From Acinetobacter lwoffii (GTDB taxonomy: Bacteria; Pseudomonadota; Gammaproteobacteria; Pseudomonadales; Moraxellaceae): DNA of 64,000 bases. Every line of letters begins with the position of its first letter. The first letter of the stretch is position 1. This document shows positions 52,417 to 60,794 of the stretch, piece after piece. Where the stretch lies: the NCBI RefSeq assembly GCF_029024105.1, contig NZ_CP118963.1:248001-312000 (forward strand), read 5' to 3'. The notes beneath the pieces were generated by a model, which saw only the letters and a list, made by a program, of their open reading frames with translations, had not been told where the DNA came from and did not search any database. The translations under genes and the position numbers were made by a program.

Positions 52417-54269
52417 GTGATACATTACGTATTGCCCTTGTCGGTAACCCTAACTGCGGTAAAACTTCATTATTCAACCACTTAACTGGAACACGCCAAA
52501 AAGTCGGTAACTATGCGGGTGTGACGGTTGAACGTAAAGTCGGTACTTTTCAGCTTGCTTCAGGCAAAGCGGTACGGGTACTGGATTTGCCGGGAACTTA
52601 TAGTCTGGATGCGACCAGTCCGGATGAAGAAATCACCCGTAATGTGGTGCAAGGTAAAATTGCGGAAGAGCAGGAGCAGGATGCATTTTTGTGTGTGGTA
52701 GATGCCACCAATCTGAAATTACATCTGGGTCTGGTGCTGGAAATGATTGCGCTGGATCGTCCGGTGCTGGTCGTGCTGAACATGATGGATGAAGCACGCC
52801 GTCGTGGCATGCAGATCAATACCCAGAAGCTGTCTGAGCGACTGGGCGTGCCTGTGGTAGAAACGGTGGCTGTGCGCAGTTCAGGCATTGAAAACCTGAA
52901 AAATGCGCTAGATCAAGGCAAGTATTCTGTACCACAGACTGAGCTCAGTGGCTTGAAAGGTGATAGTCACCAGCGCGTAGAAAACATTCTGAATGACGTG
53001 GTCAATTTCGTCGATCAGGAAGATAAGCGTACCGATTTTCTTGACAAGATTTTTCTGCATCCGGTATTGGGCTTACTCAGCCTAGCTGTAATGATGTTCG
53101 TGATTTTCCAGGCGGTATTTGCCTGGGCTGCGCCGTTTATGGATGGGATTGAATCCTTCTTTGGCTGGCTGGGTGAGTTCCTCGGCGAATATATTTCGCA
53201 CCCATTACTGAATAGCCTGGTGGTGGACGGGATTATTGCCGGTGCCGGTGGCGTGGTGGTGTTCCTGCCACAGATTCTGATTCTGTTCTTCTTTATTTTA
53301 GTACTAGAAGAATCGGGTTATTTACCGCGTGCAGCATTCTTGCTCGATAAACTGATGTTTAAAGCCGGTTTGTCAGGACGTGCCTTTATTCCGTTATTGT
53401 CCAGCTTTGCCTGTGCCATTCCGGGGATTATGGCATCGCGGACCATCAGTGATCCACGAGATCGTTTAACCACGATTTTTGTTGCACCTTTAATGACCTG
53501 TTCGGCGCGTTTGCCGGTTTATGCCTTGCTGATTGCGGCATTTATACCGGCACAAACTGTCTGGGGCTTCCTGAATCTGCAAGGTCTGGTGCTCTTCGGT
53601 CTGTATATGGCGGGTATCGTAAGTGCTTTGCTGGTGTCTTTTGTGTTGAAATTCTTCCACAAAGATAAATCACAGCACATGTTATTGATGGAGCTGCCAA
53701 GCTACCGTTTTCCGGATTTGAAGAACGTTTGGATCGGCTTGCTGGATCGCGGCAAAATCTTCTTGAAACGTGTCGGTGGTATTATCTTCGCCTTATCGAT
53801 TGTGCTGTGGTTTCTATGTACTTTCCCGCAGCCCCCAGAAGGGGCAACCCTGCCGGCCATTGATTATTCATTGGCAGGGATGCTCGGTCATCTGATGCAG
53901 CCAATCTTTGCACCGCTCGGTTTTAACTGGCAGATCTGTATTGCCCTGATTCCGGCGATGGCAGCGCGTGAAGTGGTCGTTGCAGCACTGGGCACAGTTT
54001 ATGCGATGTCGGCAGTTGATGAAGATGCGATGTCTGAAGGTCTGGCTGCACTAATCAGCGGTGGAGGGGATCTGGGCTGGTCAGTTGCGACAGGTTTGTC
54101 TTTGCTGGTGTGGTTTATTTATGCACCACATTGTCTGGCGACTCTGGCAACAGTTAAACGTGAAACCGGTTCCTGGAAAACTGTCAGTATCATGACTGTT
54201 TACCTGTTTGGTCTGGCATATTTCATGTCATTCCTGACTTATCAAATTGCTTCATATTATTTGGGCTAA
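52413..54269 (+). CDS. feoB: Ferrous iron transport protein B
   Basis: 618 aa, at the short end for FeoB (E. coli about 773). The N-terminal G domain has G1 GNPNCGKTS (about 10-18), G3 DLPGTYSL (about 55-62), and G4 NMMD; then the membrane gate domains with SFACAIPGIMA (about 327-337) and further Cys-containing helices. It imports Fe2+ under low-oxygen or iron-poor conditions. The last gene of the row, a small Cys-rich protein, probably takes the place of FeoC. Confidence 0.96.
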   Translation: MSDTLRIALVGNPNCGKTSLFNHLTGTRQKVGNYAGVTVERKVGTFQLASGKAVRVLDLPGTYSLDATSPDEEITRNVVQGKIAEEQEQDAFLCVVDATNLKLHLGLVLEMIALDRPVLVVLNMMDEARRRGMQINTQKLSERLGVPVVETVAVRSSGIENLKNALDQGKYSVPQTELSGLKGDSHQRVENILNDVVNFVDQEDKRTDFLDKIFLHPVLGLLSLAVMMFVIFQAVFAWAAPFMDGIESFFGWLGEFLGEYISHPLLNSLVVDGIIAGAGGVVVFLPQILILFFFILVLEESGYLPRAAFLLDKLMFKAGLSGRAFIPLLSSFACAIPGIMASRTISDPRDRLTTIFVAPLMTCSARLPVYALLIAAFIPAQTVWGFLNLQGLVLFGLYMAGIVSALLVSFVLKFFHKDKSQHMLLMELPSYRFPDLKNVWIGLLDRGKIFLKRVGGIIFALSIVLWFLCTFPQPPEGATLPAIDYSLAGMLGHLMQPIFAPLGFNWQICIALIPAMAAREVVVAALGTVYAMSAVDEDAMSEGLAALISGGGDLGWSVATGLSLLVWFIYAPHCLATLATVKRETGSWKTVSIMTVYLFGLAYFMSFLTYQIASYYLG

Positions 54270-54328
54270 ATCTCAGCTTGGCCTTGGCCAATTGAATTTG
54301 CTGCATTGTATAGGTATGGGAGATTGAG

Positions 54329-54580
54329 ATGATTGAAATTCTAATTGTGACAGCGCTGGTGCTTTGGAGCATGCTGGTCGTATTCAAAAAGGTGTTTCCC
54401 AACACCTCTAATTCAGTCTTTCAGAAGCTGTCTGATGCCTGTGCGGCCAAGGGTTGGCAGCGTCTGGCCAAATGGCTGCAACCGGGTATGGCTGCAGGCT
54501 GTGGTGGCAACTGTGCCTGTCCGGTTTCAGAAAAAAGTTCAGAAGAAAAGCCAGCCCAACAAGCGGTGAAATGGAAATAA
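54329..54580 (+). CDS. Small Cys-rich membrane protein following feoB (DUF6587/FeoB-associated type)
   Basis: 83 aa. One N-terminal hydrophobic helix (about 3-20) then a basic linker and a Cys cluster CGGNCACP at about 58-65, then a polar tail. The pattern resembles FeoB-associated Cys-rich membrane proteins, which are encoded after feoB in many bacteria and have no proven function; an iron-sensing or redox role is inferred. 59 bases after feoB, same strand, followed by a terminator, so it is the third gene of the operon. Confidence 0.82.
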   Translation: MIEILIVTALVLWSMLVVFKKVFPNTSNSVFQKLSDACAAKGWQRLAKWLQPGMAAGCGGNCACPVSEKSSEEKPAQQAVKWK

Positions 54581-54602
54581 TTTCCTTTTCTGGCTGAATT
54601 TT

Positions 54603-54632
54603 AAAAACCGTCATGATCATGACGGTTTTTTT
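54603..54632 (+). terminator. Terminator of the feo operon
   Basis: AAAAACCGTCATGA/TCATGACGGTTTTT, a perfect self-complementary stem followed by T. Confidence 0.92.
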
Positions 54633-54742
54633 ACGCATGGACACAAAAAAAATGTGCAGAAAAGCCAATCAGAAAAGGCATTCAAAACAGCAAAGTGCTA
54701 CCATTTCGTCAGTTTCAAAATAGACCAAAATATGGGGCGAAA

Positions 54743-56089
54743 ATGTTAATACAACGTGGTGGGTTAAAAGTCGTTGCAGGACTCGGAATATCAGGTGTTG
54801 CAGCAGTCAATTTCTTGCATAGTCAGGGCTACCGCGTTGCAGTAACAGATTCTAGAGCTAACCCGCCAGGGCATGAGCAGATACCCGCTGAAGTTCAGAC
54901 CAGTTTCGGTCAGTTTGATGCCGAGCTGTTGTTGTCTGCGGAAGAAATCGTGATCAGCCCAGGACTTGATCCTAAACTTCCTGAAATTCAGGCAGCCATC
55001 AACAAGGGCATTCCAGTAGTCAGTGAAATCCAGATTTTACGCCGTGCTACAGACAAGCCAATCGTAGCAATTACCGGTTCTAATGCCAAAAGTACCGTGA
55101 CGACCTTGATTGGCTTGATGGCAGCGGATGCTGGTAAAAAAGTCGCTATCGGTGGTAACTTAGGTCGTCCTGCGCTAGACCTGACTAAAGACGATCCTGA
55201 GCTGTATATACTCGAGCTGTCCAGTTTTCAGCTGGAAACCACCTCAAATCTGGCGGCTGAAGTCGCGGTGGTGTTGAACATGAGTGAAGATCATCTGGAT
55301 CGTCATGGCGATATGATGGGTTATCACACGGCGAAACACCGGATTTTCCAGGGTGTAAAAAAAGTCGTCTATAACCGTGATGACTCTTTGACCCGTCCTC
55401 TGGTGCCAGACGTAACACCGATACAAAGCTTTGGTCTAAATGCACCGGATATGAACCAGTACGGTATTCTCAAGGATACGGATGGCAGCATCTGGCTGGC
55501 GCGTGGTCGTGAGCGTCTGCTGAAAAGTACCGAGATGTATATGCAGGGCACGCATAATGTTGCCAATGCCTTGGCCTGTCTGGCGCTGGGTGAAGCGATT
55601 GGCCTGCCACTGGAAAGCATGTTGAATACCTTAAAGACCTTTAAAGGTCTGGAACATCGCTGTGAATTCGTTAAAGAAGTGCAAGGCGTACGTTATTATA
55701 ATGACTCCAAAGGTACCAATATCGGCGCAACCTTGGCAGCACTGGACGGTCTCGGCATGGCCATTGAAGCCCAAGGCGGTAAAGTCGCGATTATTCTCGG
55801 TGGTCAGGGCAAAGGGCAGGACTTTAAAGCCTTGCGTGAATCATTAAGCAAATATGCCAAAGTAGCGGTATTAATCGGTGAAGATCGTCCCGTCATTGAA
55901 GCAGCGATTGCGGGTACGATTGAACTGATTCATGCGGACAGCTTGCAGCAGGCAGTAGAAATCTGCCAAAAGCACACTCAGGCACATGATGTCGTGCTAT
56001 TGTCTCCTGCATGCGCAAGTTTTGATATGTTCTCGGGTTATCCTGAGCGTGGTCGCAAGTTTGTTGCGTATGTGAATGAACTCAATTAA
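54743..56089 (+). CDS. murD: UDP-N-acetylmuramoylalanine--D-glutamate ligase
   Basis: 448 aa. Adds D-Glu to UDP-MurNAc-L-Ala in the cytoplasm. The uracil-binding N-domain (about 1-95) begins with VVAGLGISGVAAVNFL; the ATP loop is AITGSNAKSTVTTLIG near 110-125, where the usual Gly before Lys-Ser is Ala; SSFQLETTSNL (about 158) and NMSEDHLDRH (about 181) follow. ATG 54743 fits the family N-terminus. ftsW follows after 20 bases; other dcw-cluster genes are absent, so murD-ftsW forms a separate pair as I expect for Acinetobacter. Confidence 0.95.
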   Translation: MLIQRGGLKVVAGLGISGVAAVNFLHSQGYRVAVTDSRANPPGHEQIPAEVQTSFGQFDAELLLSAEEIVISPGLDPKLPEIQAAINKGIPVVSEIQILRRATDKPIVAITGSNAKSTVTTLIGLMAADAGKKVAIGGNLGRPALDLTKDDPELYILELSSFQLETTSNLAAEVAVVLNMSEDHLDRHGDMMGYHTAKHRIFQGVKKVVYNRDDSLTRPLVPDVTPIQSFGLNAPDMNQYGILKDTDGSIWLARGRERLLKSTEMYMQGTHNVANALACLALGEAIGLPLESMLNTLKTFKGLEHRCEFVKEVQGVRYYNDSKGTNIGATLAALDGLGMAIEAQGGKVAIILGGQGKGQDFKALRESLSKYAKVAVLIGEDRPVIEAAIAGTIELIHADSLQQAVEICQKHTQAHDVVLLSPACASFDMFSGYPERGRKFVAYVNELN

Positions 56090-56109
56090 GAATAACAAGG
56101 ATTCGTGAT

Positions 56110-57306
56110 ATGGCTGGGTTTGCTCAGACTACGATCAATAAATTAAATCAATTTTATACGCAGTGGATACCTAGAATACCTGCTGAAGTGAATCCACGGA
56201 ATGTATTGATTTTCTGTGTGTTGGCTTTGCTCTGCATTGGTTCGATCATGGTGGCATCGGCCTCGATGCCCTATGCAGAACGTATGCATGAAAATCCGTT
56301 TCACTATATTAGCCGACATGGGATTTCGATTTTTGTCGCTGCCGTAGCAGCTTTTCTGGCTTATAAAATCCCCTTAAAAGTCTGGTTTAATAACACTTTC
56401 TTTTTGTGGATTATTACCATCGTACTTTTGGTGGCCGTGCTATTTGTCGGGACGGAAGTCAATGGTTCCAAACGCTGGATTCGGATCGCAGGCTTTACCT
56501 TACAGGCTTCGGAAGTCGCCAAAGTGATGATGGCAATTTTTACTGCAGACTACGTGGTGCGCCGTGCGGAAGAAGTACGGAATAATATCAAGGGTCTGGT
56601 CCGTTTAAGTGCCATCATGGGTGCTACCGTCGGTTTGATTATTCTCGAGCCTGACTTGGGTGCAACCGTGGTAATTACCTTAACCATGCTTGGCGTGTTC
56701 TTTCTGGCGGGTGCGCCGTGGATTCAGTTCGGTGTGGCTTTTATGACCTTGGTCGGCGCATTTGCTGCCGCGATTCTGTTGGAACCGTATCGTCTGCAAC
56801 GTCTGCTGTCTTTTTCGAATCCTTGGGAAGATCCCTTAGGCACCGGTTATCAGCTCTCTAATGCCCTTATGGCCTTTGGCCGTGGGGAGTGGGCAGGGGT
56901 AGGCTTGGGGCATAGTATCCAGAAAATGTCTTATTTGCCTGAGGCGCATACCGATTTCATGCTGGCAATTTTGGGTGAAGAATTTGGCTTTTTAGGCATT
57001 TCAACCATCCTGATCTTGTCCTTCACCATGCTGGTTTGCTGTATCCGCATTGGACACCGCGCCTTGCAGCATCAATATTTGCGTGCCGGCTATCTGGCTT
57101 ATGGCATCAGTATCATTTTCCTGTTACAGATTCTGGTGAATGCCGGTATGAATATGGGCATGTTGCCGACCAAGGGTTTGACCTTGCCATTTATTAGTTA
57201 TGGCGGTTCATCCCTGATTATCTGTGCGGTCATGATCAGTCTGATTCTGAAAATTGATTCGACCACGCGTCAGGTCAATCCAAGCCGCGAAGAATCAAGC
57301 TTCTAG
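56110..57306 (+). CDS. ftsW: Septal peptidoglycan polymerase FtsW
   Basis: 398 aa with 10 membrane helices. The SEDS signatures are the loop NGSKRWIRIAGFTLQASEVAK (the first 20 residues define it; near 117) and the C-terminal AGMNMGMLPTKGLTLPFISYGGSS (diagnostic core LPTKGLTLPFISYGGS). Catalytic Asp is in LEPDLGATVV near 181. It polymerises glycan strands with FtsI at division. Distinguished from RodA by the extra N-terminal cytoplasmic tail and pairing with murD. Its last 12 bases overlap the convergent zinc-ribbon gene. Confidence 0.93.
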   Translation: MAGFAQTTINKLNQFYTQWIPRIPAEVNPRNVLIFCVLALLCIGSIMVASASMPYAERMHENPFHYISRHGISIFVAAVAAFLAYKIPLKVWFNNTFFLWIITIVLLVAVLFVGTEVNGSKRWIRIAGFTLQASEVAKVMMAIFTADYVVRRAEEVRNNIKGLVRLSAIMGATVGLIILEPDLGATVVITLTMLGVFFLAGAPWIQFGVAFMTLVGAFAAAILLEPYRLQRLLSFSNPWEDPLGTGYQLSNALMAFGRGEWAGVGLGHSIQKMSYLPEAHTDFMLAILGEEFGFLGISTILILSFTMLVCCIRIGHRALQHQYLRAGYLAYGISIIFLLQILVNAGMNMGMLPTKGLTLPFISYGGSSLIICAVMISLILKIDSTTRQVNPSREESSF

Positions 57307-57555
57307 ATTGGAGTTTCGTCCTGGCTCTGGCTGAGCATGGTCCAGTACCGTGCTCGGCATTGCGGTTCCACAATTGGAACAGGTCACAAAAGCAGATTTA
57401 GGCTTGGAAAGTGGAATCAAGGGTATAAAAAATAAAGAAAAATAATTACGCTGCTGTTTTAGCTCATAGCCCGAACGAGTACGGCAGACCGGACACAGAA
57501 ACTGGCTTTTCTCAATGGTTTTGGTTTTAGGGCCGACGCCAAAAATAAAAAACAT
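57295..57555 (-). CDS. Small zinc-ribbon protein
   Basis: 86 aa. Two CxxC knuckles, CPVC (near 21-24) and CSNC (near 59-62), form a zinc ribbon; a hydrophobic stretch FSLFFIPLIPLS (about 39-50) between them could touch a membrane. Looks like the zinc-ribbon_15 type proteins of unknown function. It overlaps the 3' end of ftsW on the opposite strand by 12 bp. Single gene. Confidence 0.78.
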   Translation of the reverse strand: MFFIFGVGPKTKTIEKSQFLCPVCRTRSGYELKQQRNYFSLFFIPLIPLSKPKSAFVTCSNCGTAMPSTVLDHAQPEPGRNSNLEA

Positions 57556-57612
57556 ACTCTTCTTCCTATCAATTTTTCATTCTAGAAGTCTAGCTTAAGT
57601 GAAAAGCTGTTT

Positions 57613-58476
57613 TTATAAATAGTGACCTTGTAGCTCAGTTGTATGTGGAATCCGCTCAATGTCCCATTGTACTACCGCCTGTTGCAGCATCCGATCGGGA
57701 GTGTCCAAATCAACTTCAGCCTGATGCAAAGCCTGAAGTGCCTGTTTTAATAATTGCGGTGCCTGAGTTAAATCCAGTGCTTGGGCCAGATTCTGTTTTG
57801 ACAGTTTTTGCCCCTGATCATTCATTGCCAGCGGTAGATGCATATAGCTCAGACGCGGATAACCGAGTAACTGTCCCAGATAGATTTGCCGTTCGGTATT
57901 ATCTAAAAGATCAGCTCCACGTACCGCATGAGTCATACCTTGCAGATAGTCATCGACTACTACAGCCAGCTGGTAATTCATAATGCCGTCACGACGTTTT
58001 AAGACAAAATCGCCCAGATCTTTTTTCAGTTCTGAACAGTGCTGACCTTGCAGCCGGTCTTCAAAACAGATTTCAACATCTTCAACTTTTAAACGGATGG
58101 CCTGATGCTCAAAAGCCAGACCCAAGTTGCGGCAGGTATCCTGATAGATATGGTTGGAACCGAGCATTTTACGGGTACATTGACAGGCATAGACTAGGTC
58201 TTGCTGACGTAATTGCTGGATGACGTCTTCGTAAATATCTAAACGGTCTTTCTGGAAAATGATTTCGGCATCAGGTTCAAGCTGAAAGGCATCCATGGCA
58301 CGCAGGATATGCTCTTCGCTGCCGGGATAAATGCGGGGAATATCGGTGTCTTCAATCCGGACCAGCCATGTGCCTTGATTGGCTTTGGCATCGCAGTAAC
58401 TGGCAACTGCGGTAATGAGGGAGCCAAAATGCAAAGGGCCGGTTGGCGATGGCGCGAACCGGCCCACATAAGCCAT
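57613..58476 (-). CDS. gluQRS: Glutamyl-Q tRNA(Asp) synthetase
   Basis: 287 aa, a GluRS catalytic domain without the anticodon-binding part. It attaches glutamate to queuosine at position 34 of tRNA-Asp. The class I motif HIGH reads as PSPTGPLHFGSL near 10-21, a zinc-site cluster CQCTRK...Y...C near 100-120, and KMSKS reads KLSKQNLA near 233. ATG 58476 is the conserved start (MAYVGRFAPSPTG); an upstream in-frame GTG/ATG would translate a short palindromic repeat into NPPLTPPLKKEG. Lies directly after dksA, the conserved dksA-gluQRS pair. Confidence 0.94.
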   Translation of the reverse strand: MAYVGRFAPSPTGPLHFGSLITAVASYCDAKANQGTWLVRIEDTDIPRIYPGSEEHILRAMDAFQLEPDAEIIFQKDRLDIYEDVIQQLRQQDLVYACQCTRKMLGSNHIYQDTCRNLGLAFEHQAIRLKVEDVEICFEDRLQGQHCSELKKDLGDFVLKRRDGIMNYQLAVVVDDYLQGMTHAVRGADLLDNTERQIYLGQLLGYPRLSYMHLPLAMNDQGQKLSKQNLAQALDLTQAPQLLKQALQALHQAEVDLDTPDRMLQQAVVQWDIERIPHTTELQGHYL

Positions 58477-58484
58477 CCTGTTGT

Positions 58485-58520
58485 CCCCCTCCTTTTTTAA
58501 AGGAGGGGTTAGGGGAGGAT
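58485..58520. repeat. Short GC-rich palindromic repeat between dksA and gluQRS
   Basis: CCCCTCCTTT (58486-58495) and AAAGGAGGGG (58499-58508) form a perfect 10-bp stem around TTT, followed by TTAGGGGAGG. Read on the minus strand it encodes NPPLTPPLKKEG, a peptide I recall from short mobile palindromes scattered in many bacterial genomes. Its GGAGG may also act as the gluQRS ribosome site. Confidence 0.65.
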
Positions 58521-58535
58521 TATTTACAGACATAC

Positions 58536-59063
58536 TTAACCGTTATTTTGCTTCTCTTTGATCTCTGCAAGGGTTTTGCAGTCAATACATAAAGTAGCCG
58601 TTGGACGTGCTTCTAAACGACGCAAGCCAATCTCGATACCACAAGTTTCACAGAAACCATAGTCATCATTCTGGATTGCTTCGATCGACTGTTCGATTTT
58701 ACGAATCAGTTTACGTTCACGGTCACGGGTACGTAACTCAATCGCAAACTCTTCTTCCTGAGTCGCACGGTCATTCACATCTGGAAGAGCAGTATTTTCG
58801 TCTTGCATCGTATTGAGGGTACGATCCACTTCTGACATCAACTCAGCTTTCCAAGCCAGCAAGATTTGGCGGAAATGCTGAAGCTGACCTTCAGACATGT
58901 ATTCTTCATTTTTTTTAGGTTGATAAGGTTCAATACCAAATAAGCTAGCAGTAGAACCACCGTCAGTCGTTTTAGGCTTAGATTTGCGTACGCGCTTTGC
59001 AGCTTTCTCTTCTACAACATCAGTTTGATTGTCTAAGACTTGATTTTGGTTGTCATTCGCCAT
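58536..59063 (-). CDS. dksA: RNA polymerase-binding transcription factor DksA
   Basis: 175 aa, somewhat longer than E. coli DksA (151) owing to a basic, low-complexity N-terminal extension (EEKAAKRVRKSKPKTT, about 19-34). The coiled-coil tip carries the essential Asp/Ala-type region ENTALPDVNDRATQEEE (about 102-118); the four-Cys zinc finger is CETCG...CIDC near 140-163. It works with ppGpp at promoters of rRNA and amino-acid genes. gluQRS follows 60 bases later. Confidence 0.94.
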   Translation of the reverse strand: MANDNQNQVLDNQTDVVEEKAAKRVRKSKPKTTDGGSTASLFGIEPYQPKKNEEYMSEGQLQHFRQILLAWKAELMSEVDRTLNTMQDENTALPDVNDRATQEEEFAIELRTRDRERKLIRKIEQSIEAIQNDDYGFCETCGIEIGLRRLEARPTATLCIDCKTLAEIKEKQNNG

Positions 59064-59273
59064 TTAGGGCATTCCTCATCTATGCGTATGATTGCTACGC
59101 AAAAAATATGGTGATATGCAGTTTTTTATCCACCCTGTAGAAAGATTATCCTCCTATGGGGGCCGTCATCATATAGACTTTTTATGCTTATTGATAGTCT
59201 TTGATGTCTGGACTATGCATATCACATTTCCTTTGGTTGCAATAAAGTAATGCAAAAAAAACAAATTGAAAAG

Positions 59274-60086
59274 TTAATAACCTGAAATTTCGGTATTAAT
59301 ATTTTGCTGGCTCAATGCCACCCGTTCAATATAGGTATCAAACTCACCATTTTGTTGCAAATGTAATACACGATAACCTGGTGCCGCCTGATCTAGCGCG
59401 AAATCTTCACTTTTAGGTTTAAACTGCACACTGGTCGATGGCGTGGATAAAAAGTAGATGCCATGCCATTCGTTGCAGGAATCCTGATGCACATGACCAA
59501 ACAGAACCAGCTTGATATTATGATGCCGAGCCAGTACATCTTTTAAATCTTCAGCATTTTTCAGCCGGTGCTGATCAATCCAGTACGATTTCATCGCAAA
59601 AGGATGATGATGGCAAGCGACAATGACATGCTGATGCTTAAATTCAAGCAATAATTGGTCCAATTGATCGAGTTGAGCTTGTTCCACCCAGCCATCGATC
59701 TTGCCTTGAACGGCACTATTTAACAGGATCATGGTCCAGGTGCCAAAATGAATGGCATGTACCTGATTCGCATGCTGGTGAAAAGGGAACACCCGAGAAT
59801 CGTCATGGTTACCTGGAATCTGATAATACGGCACGTTTAAAGACTGGACAAATGCTAAATAGCGTTGATAAGTCTGCTCGACCGGCACCTGTGCCAGATC
59901 ACCGGTATGAATCAGTGCATCCATTTGGGGAAAGCGCTGTTGGATCTGCTGCATCACCTCGTGAAAACTCTGCTCGGGATTCATCCGGGCAAATTCCAGC
60001 TCTTCCCGATCCATCAAATGGGTATCAGAAATCTGGATAATGGTCCAATCTGGCTGTGTGTTTATGCTTGACTGCTGAAAACTCAT
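59274..60086 (-). CDS. cpdA: 3',5'-cyclic AMP phosphodiesterase CpdA
   Basis: 270 aa. Calcineurin-like metallophosphoesterase with all motifs: DTHLMD near 22, HTGDLAQ near 64, GNHDD near 94, CHHHP near 164 and GHVHQD near 206. Hydrolyses cAMP. ATG 60086 with AAGGGG 8 bases upstream; this ATG overlaps the nudF stop (ATGA). Third gene of thiC-nudF-cpdA, nudF-cpdA being conserved in enterics too. Confidence 0.92.
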   Translation of the reverse strand: MSFQQSSINTQPDWTIIQISDTHLMDREELEFARMNPEQSFHEVMQQIQQRFPQMDALIHTGDLAQVPVEQTYQRYLAFVQSLNVPYYQIPGNHDDSRVFPFHQHANQVHAIHFGTWTMILLNSAVQGKIDGWVEQAQLDQLDQLLLEFKHQHVIVACHHHPFAMKSYWIDQHRLKNAEDLKDVLARHHNIKLVLFGHVHQDSCNEWHGIYFLSTPSTSVQFKPKSEDFALDQAAPGYRVLHLQQNGEFDTYIERVALSQQNINTEISGY

Positions 60087-60718
60087 GTCTTTCCCCTTAG
60101 ACATATTCCTGCAGTATGAATATGTTGTTGCAACCATTGCAAGGCCATAATGACAGGTGCATTTCTTAAGCGACCATTCGTGAGCAAGGACGGAATATCA
60201 GCATAATCCAGAATATGCAGCTGGATATTTTCACCTTCATCCGGCATGCCAAAAATACCGCCCTGTTCAGGCAATTCGGTCTGCGCCACATATAAATGAA
60301 ATAATTCGGAACATGCCCCGGCGGACGGATAGAAGCTGAAAATGTGCTGCAGCTCATCCAGGGTACAGCCTGATTCTTCGAGTGCTTCGCGACGGATGCA
60401 TGTTTCAGGCGCTTCATCGCCATCCAGAACGCCAGCAATTACTTCGAGTTGCCAAGGAGAGTCGATATCATCCAGTCCGCCAATCCGGAACTGTTCGATC
60501 AGGCCGAATTTCTGCTGTTGATGATTGTACATCAGCACACCCGCTGCTTCTGGCCGATGAATCAGCTCACGTTGCAAAATAGGGGTTGAGCTTTCCTGAT
60601 TAAATAAACGGTGTTTCAGGCTGACTTTTTCTACCTGAATAAATCCCTGGTACAAGAACTCACGTGCCTCTACGCTAAAGTCTTTTTTATTATAAGAGGC
60701 CTGTTTAATAATATTCAT
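60083..60718 (-). CDS. nudF: ADP-ribose pyrophosphatase (NUDIX)
   Basis: 211 aa from ATG 60718, which aligns best with the E. coli NudF N-terminus; an ATG at 60751 in frame would add 11 residues. The Nudix box GVLDGDEAPETCIRREALEESG is present (key residues Gly, REALEESG) near 102-123. It splits ADP-ribose and similar dinucleotides. The start lies just after a 9-bp inverted repeat (60722-60761). The stop overlaps cpdA by 4 bp. Confidence 0.9.
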   Translation of the reverse strand: MNIIKQASYNKKDFSVEAREFLYQGFIQVEKVSLKHRLFNQESSTPILQRELIHRPEAAGVLMYNHQQQKFGLIEQFRIGGLDDIDSPWQLEVIAGVLDGDEAPETCIRREALEESGCTLDELQHIFSFYPSAGACSELFHLYVAQTELPEQGGIFGMPDEGENIQLHILDYADIPSLLTNGRLRNAPVIMALQWLQQHIHTAGICLRGKT

Positions 60719-60721
60719 ATG

Positions 60722-60761
60722 CTCAGATAGAATGAATTGATTTATTTTCATCCTATCTGAG
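60722..60761. repeat. 9-bp inverted repeat spanning the nudF start region
   Basis: CTCAGATAG (60722-60730) and CTATCTGAG (60753-60761) flank 22 bases that contain the alternative ATG 60751. On the minus strand the stem lies 3 bases before ATG 60718 and so could mask the first ATG or the ribosome site. On the plus strand it is followed by T9, but no plus-strand gene ends here. Confidence 0.5.
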
Positions 60762-60794
60762 TTTTTTTTGAAGACAACTGTTTTTTTTACAGTT

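Noticed and set aside
59237..59255. Hairpin TTGCA-N9-TGCAA after cpdA as terminator
   Set aside because: On the cpdA strand the T-run comes before the stem, not after it.
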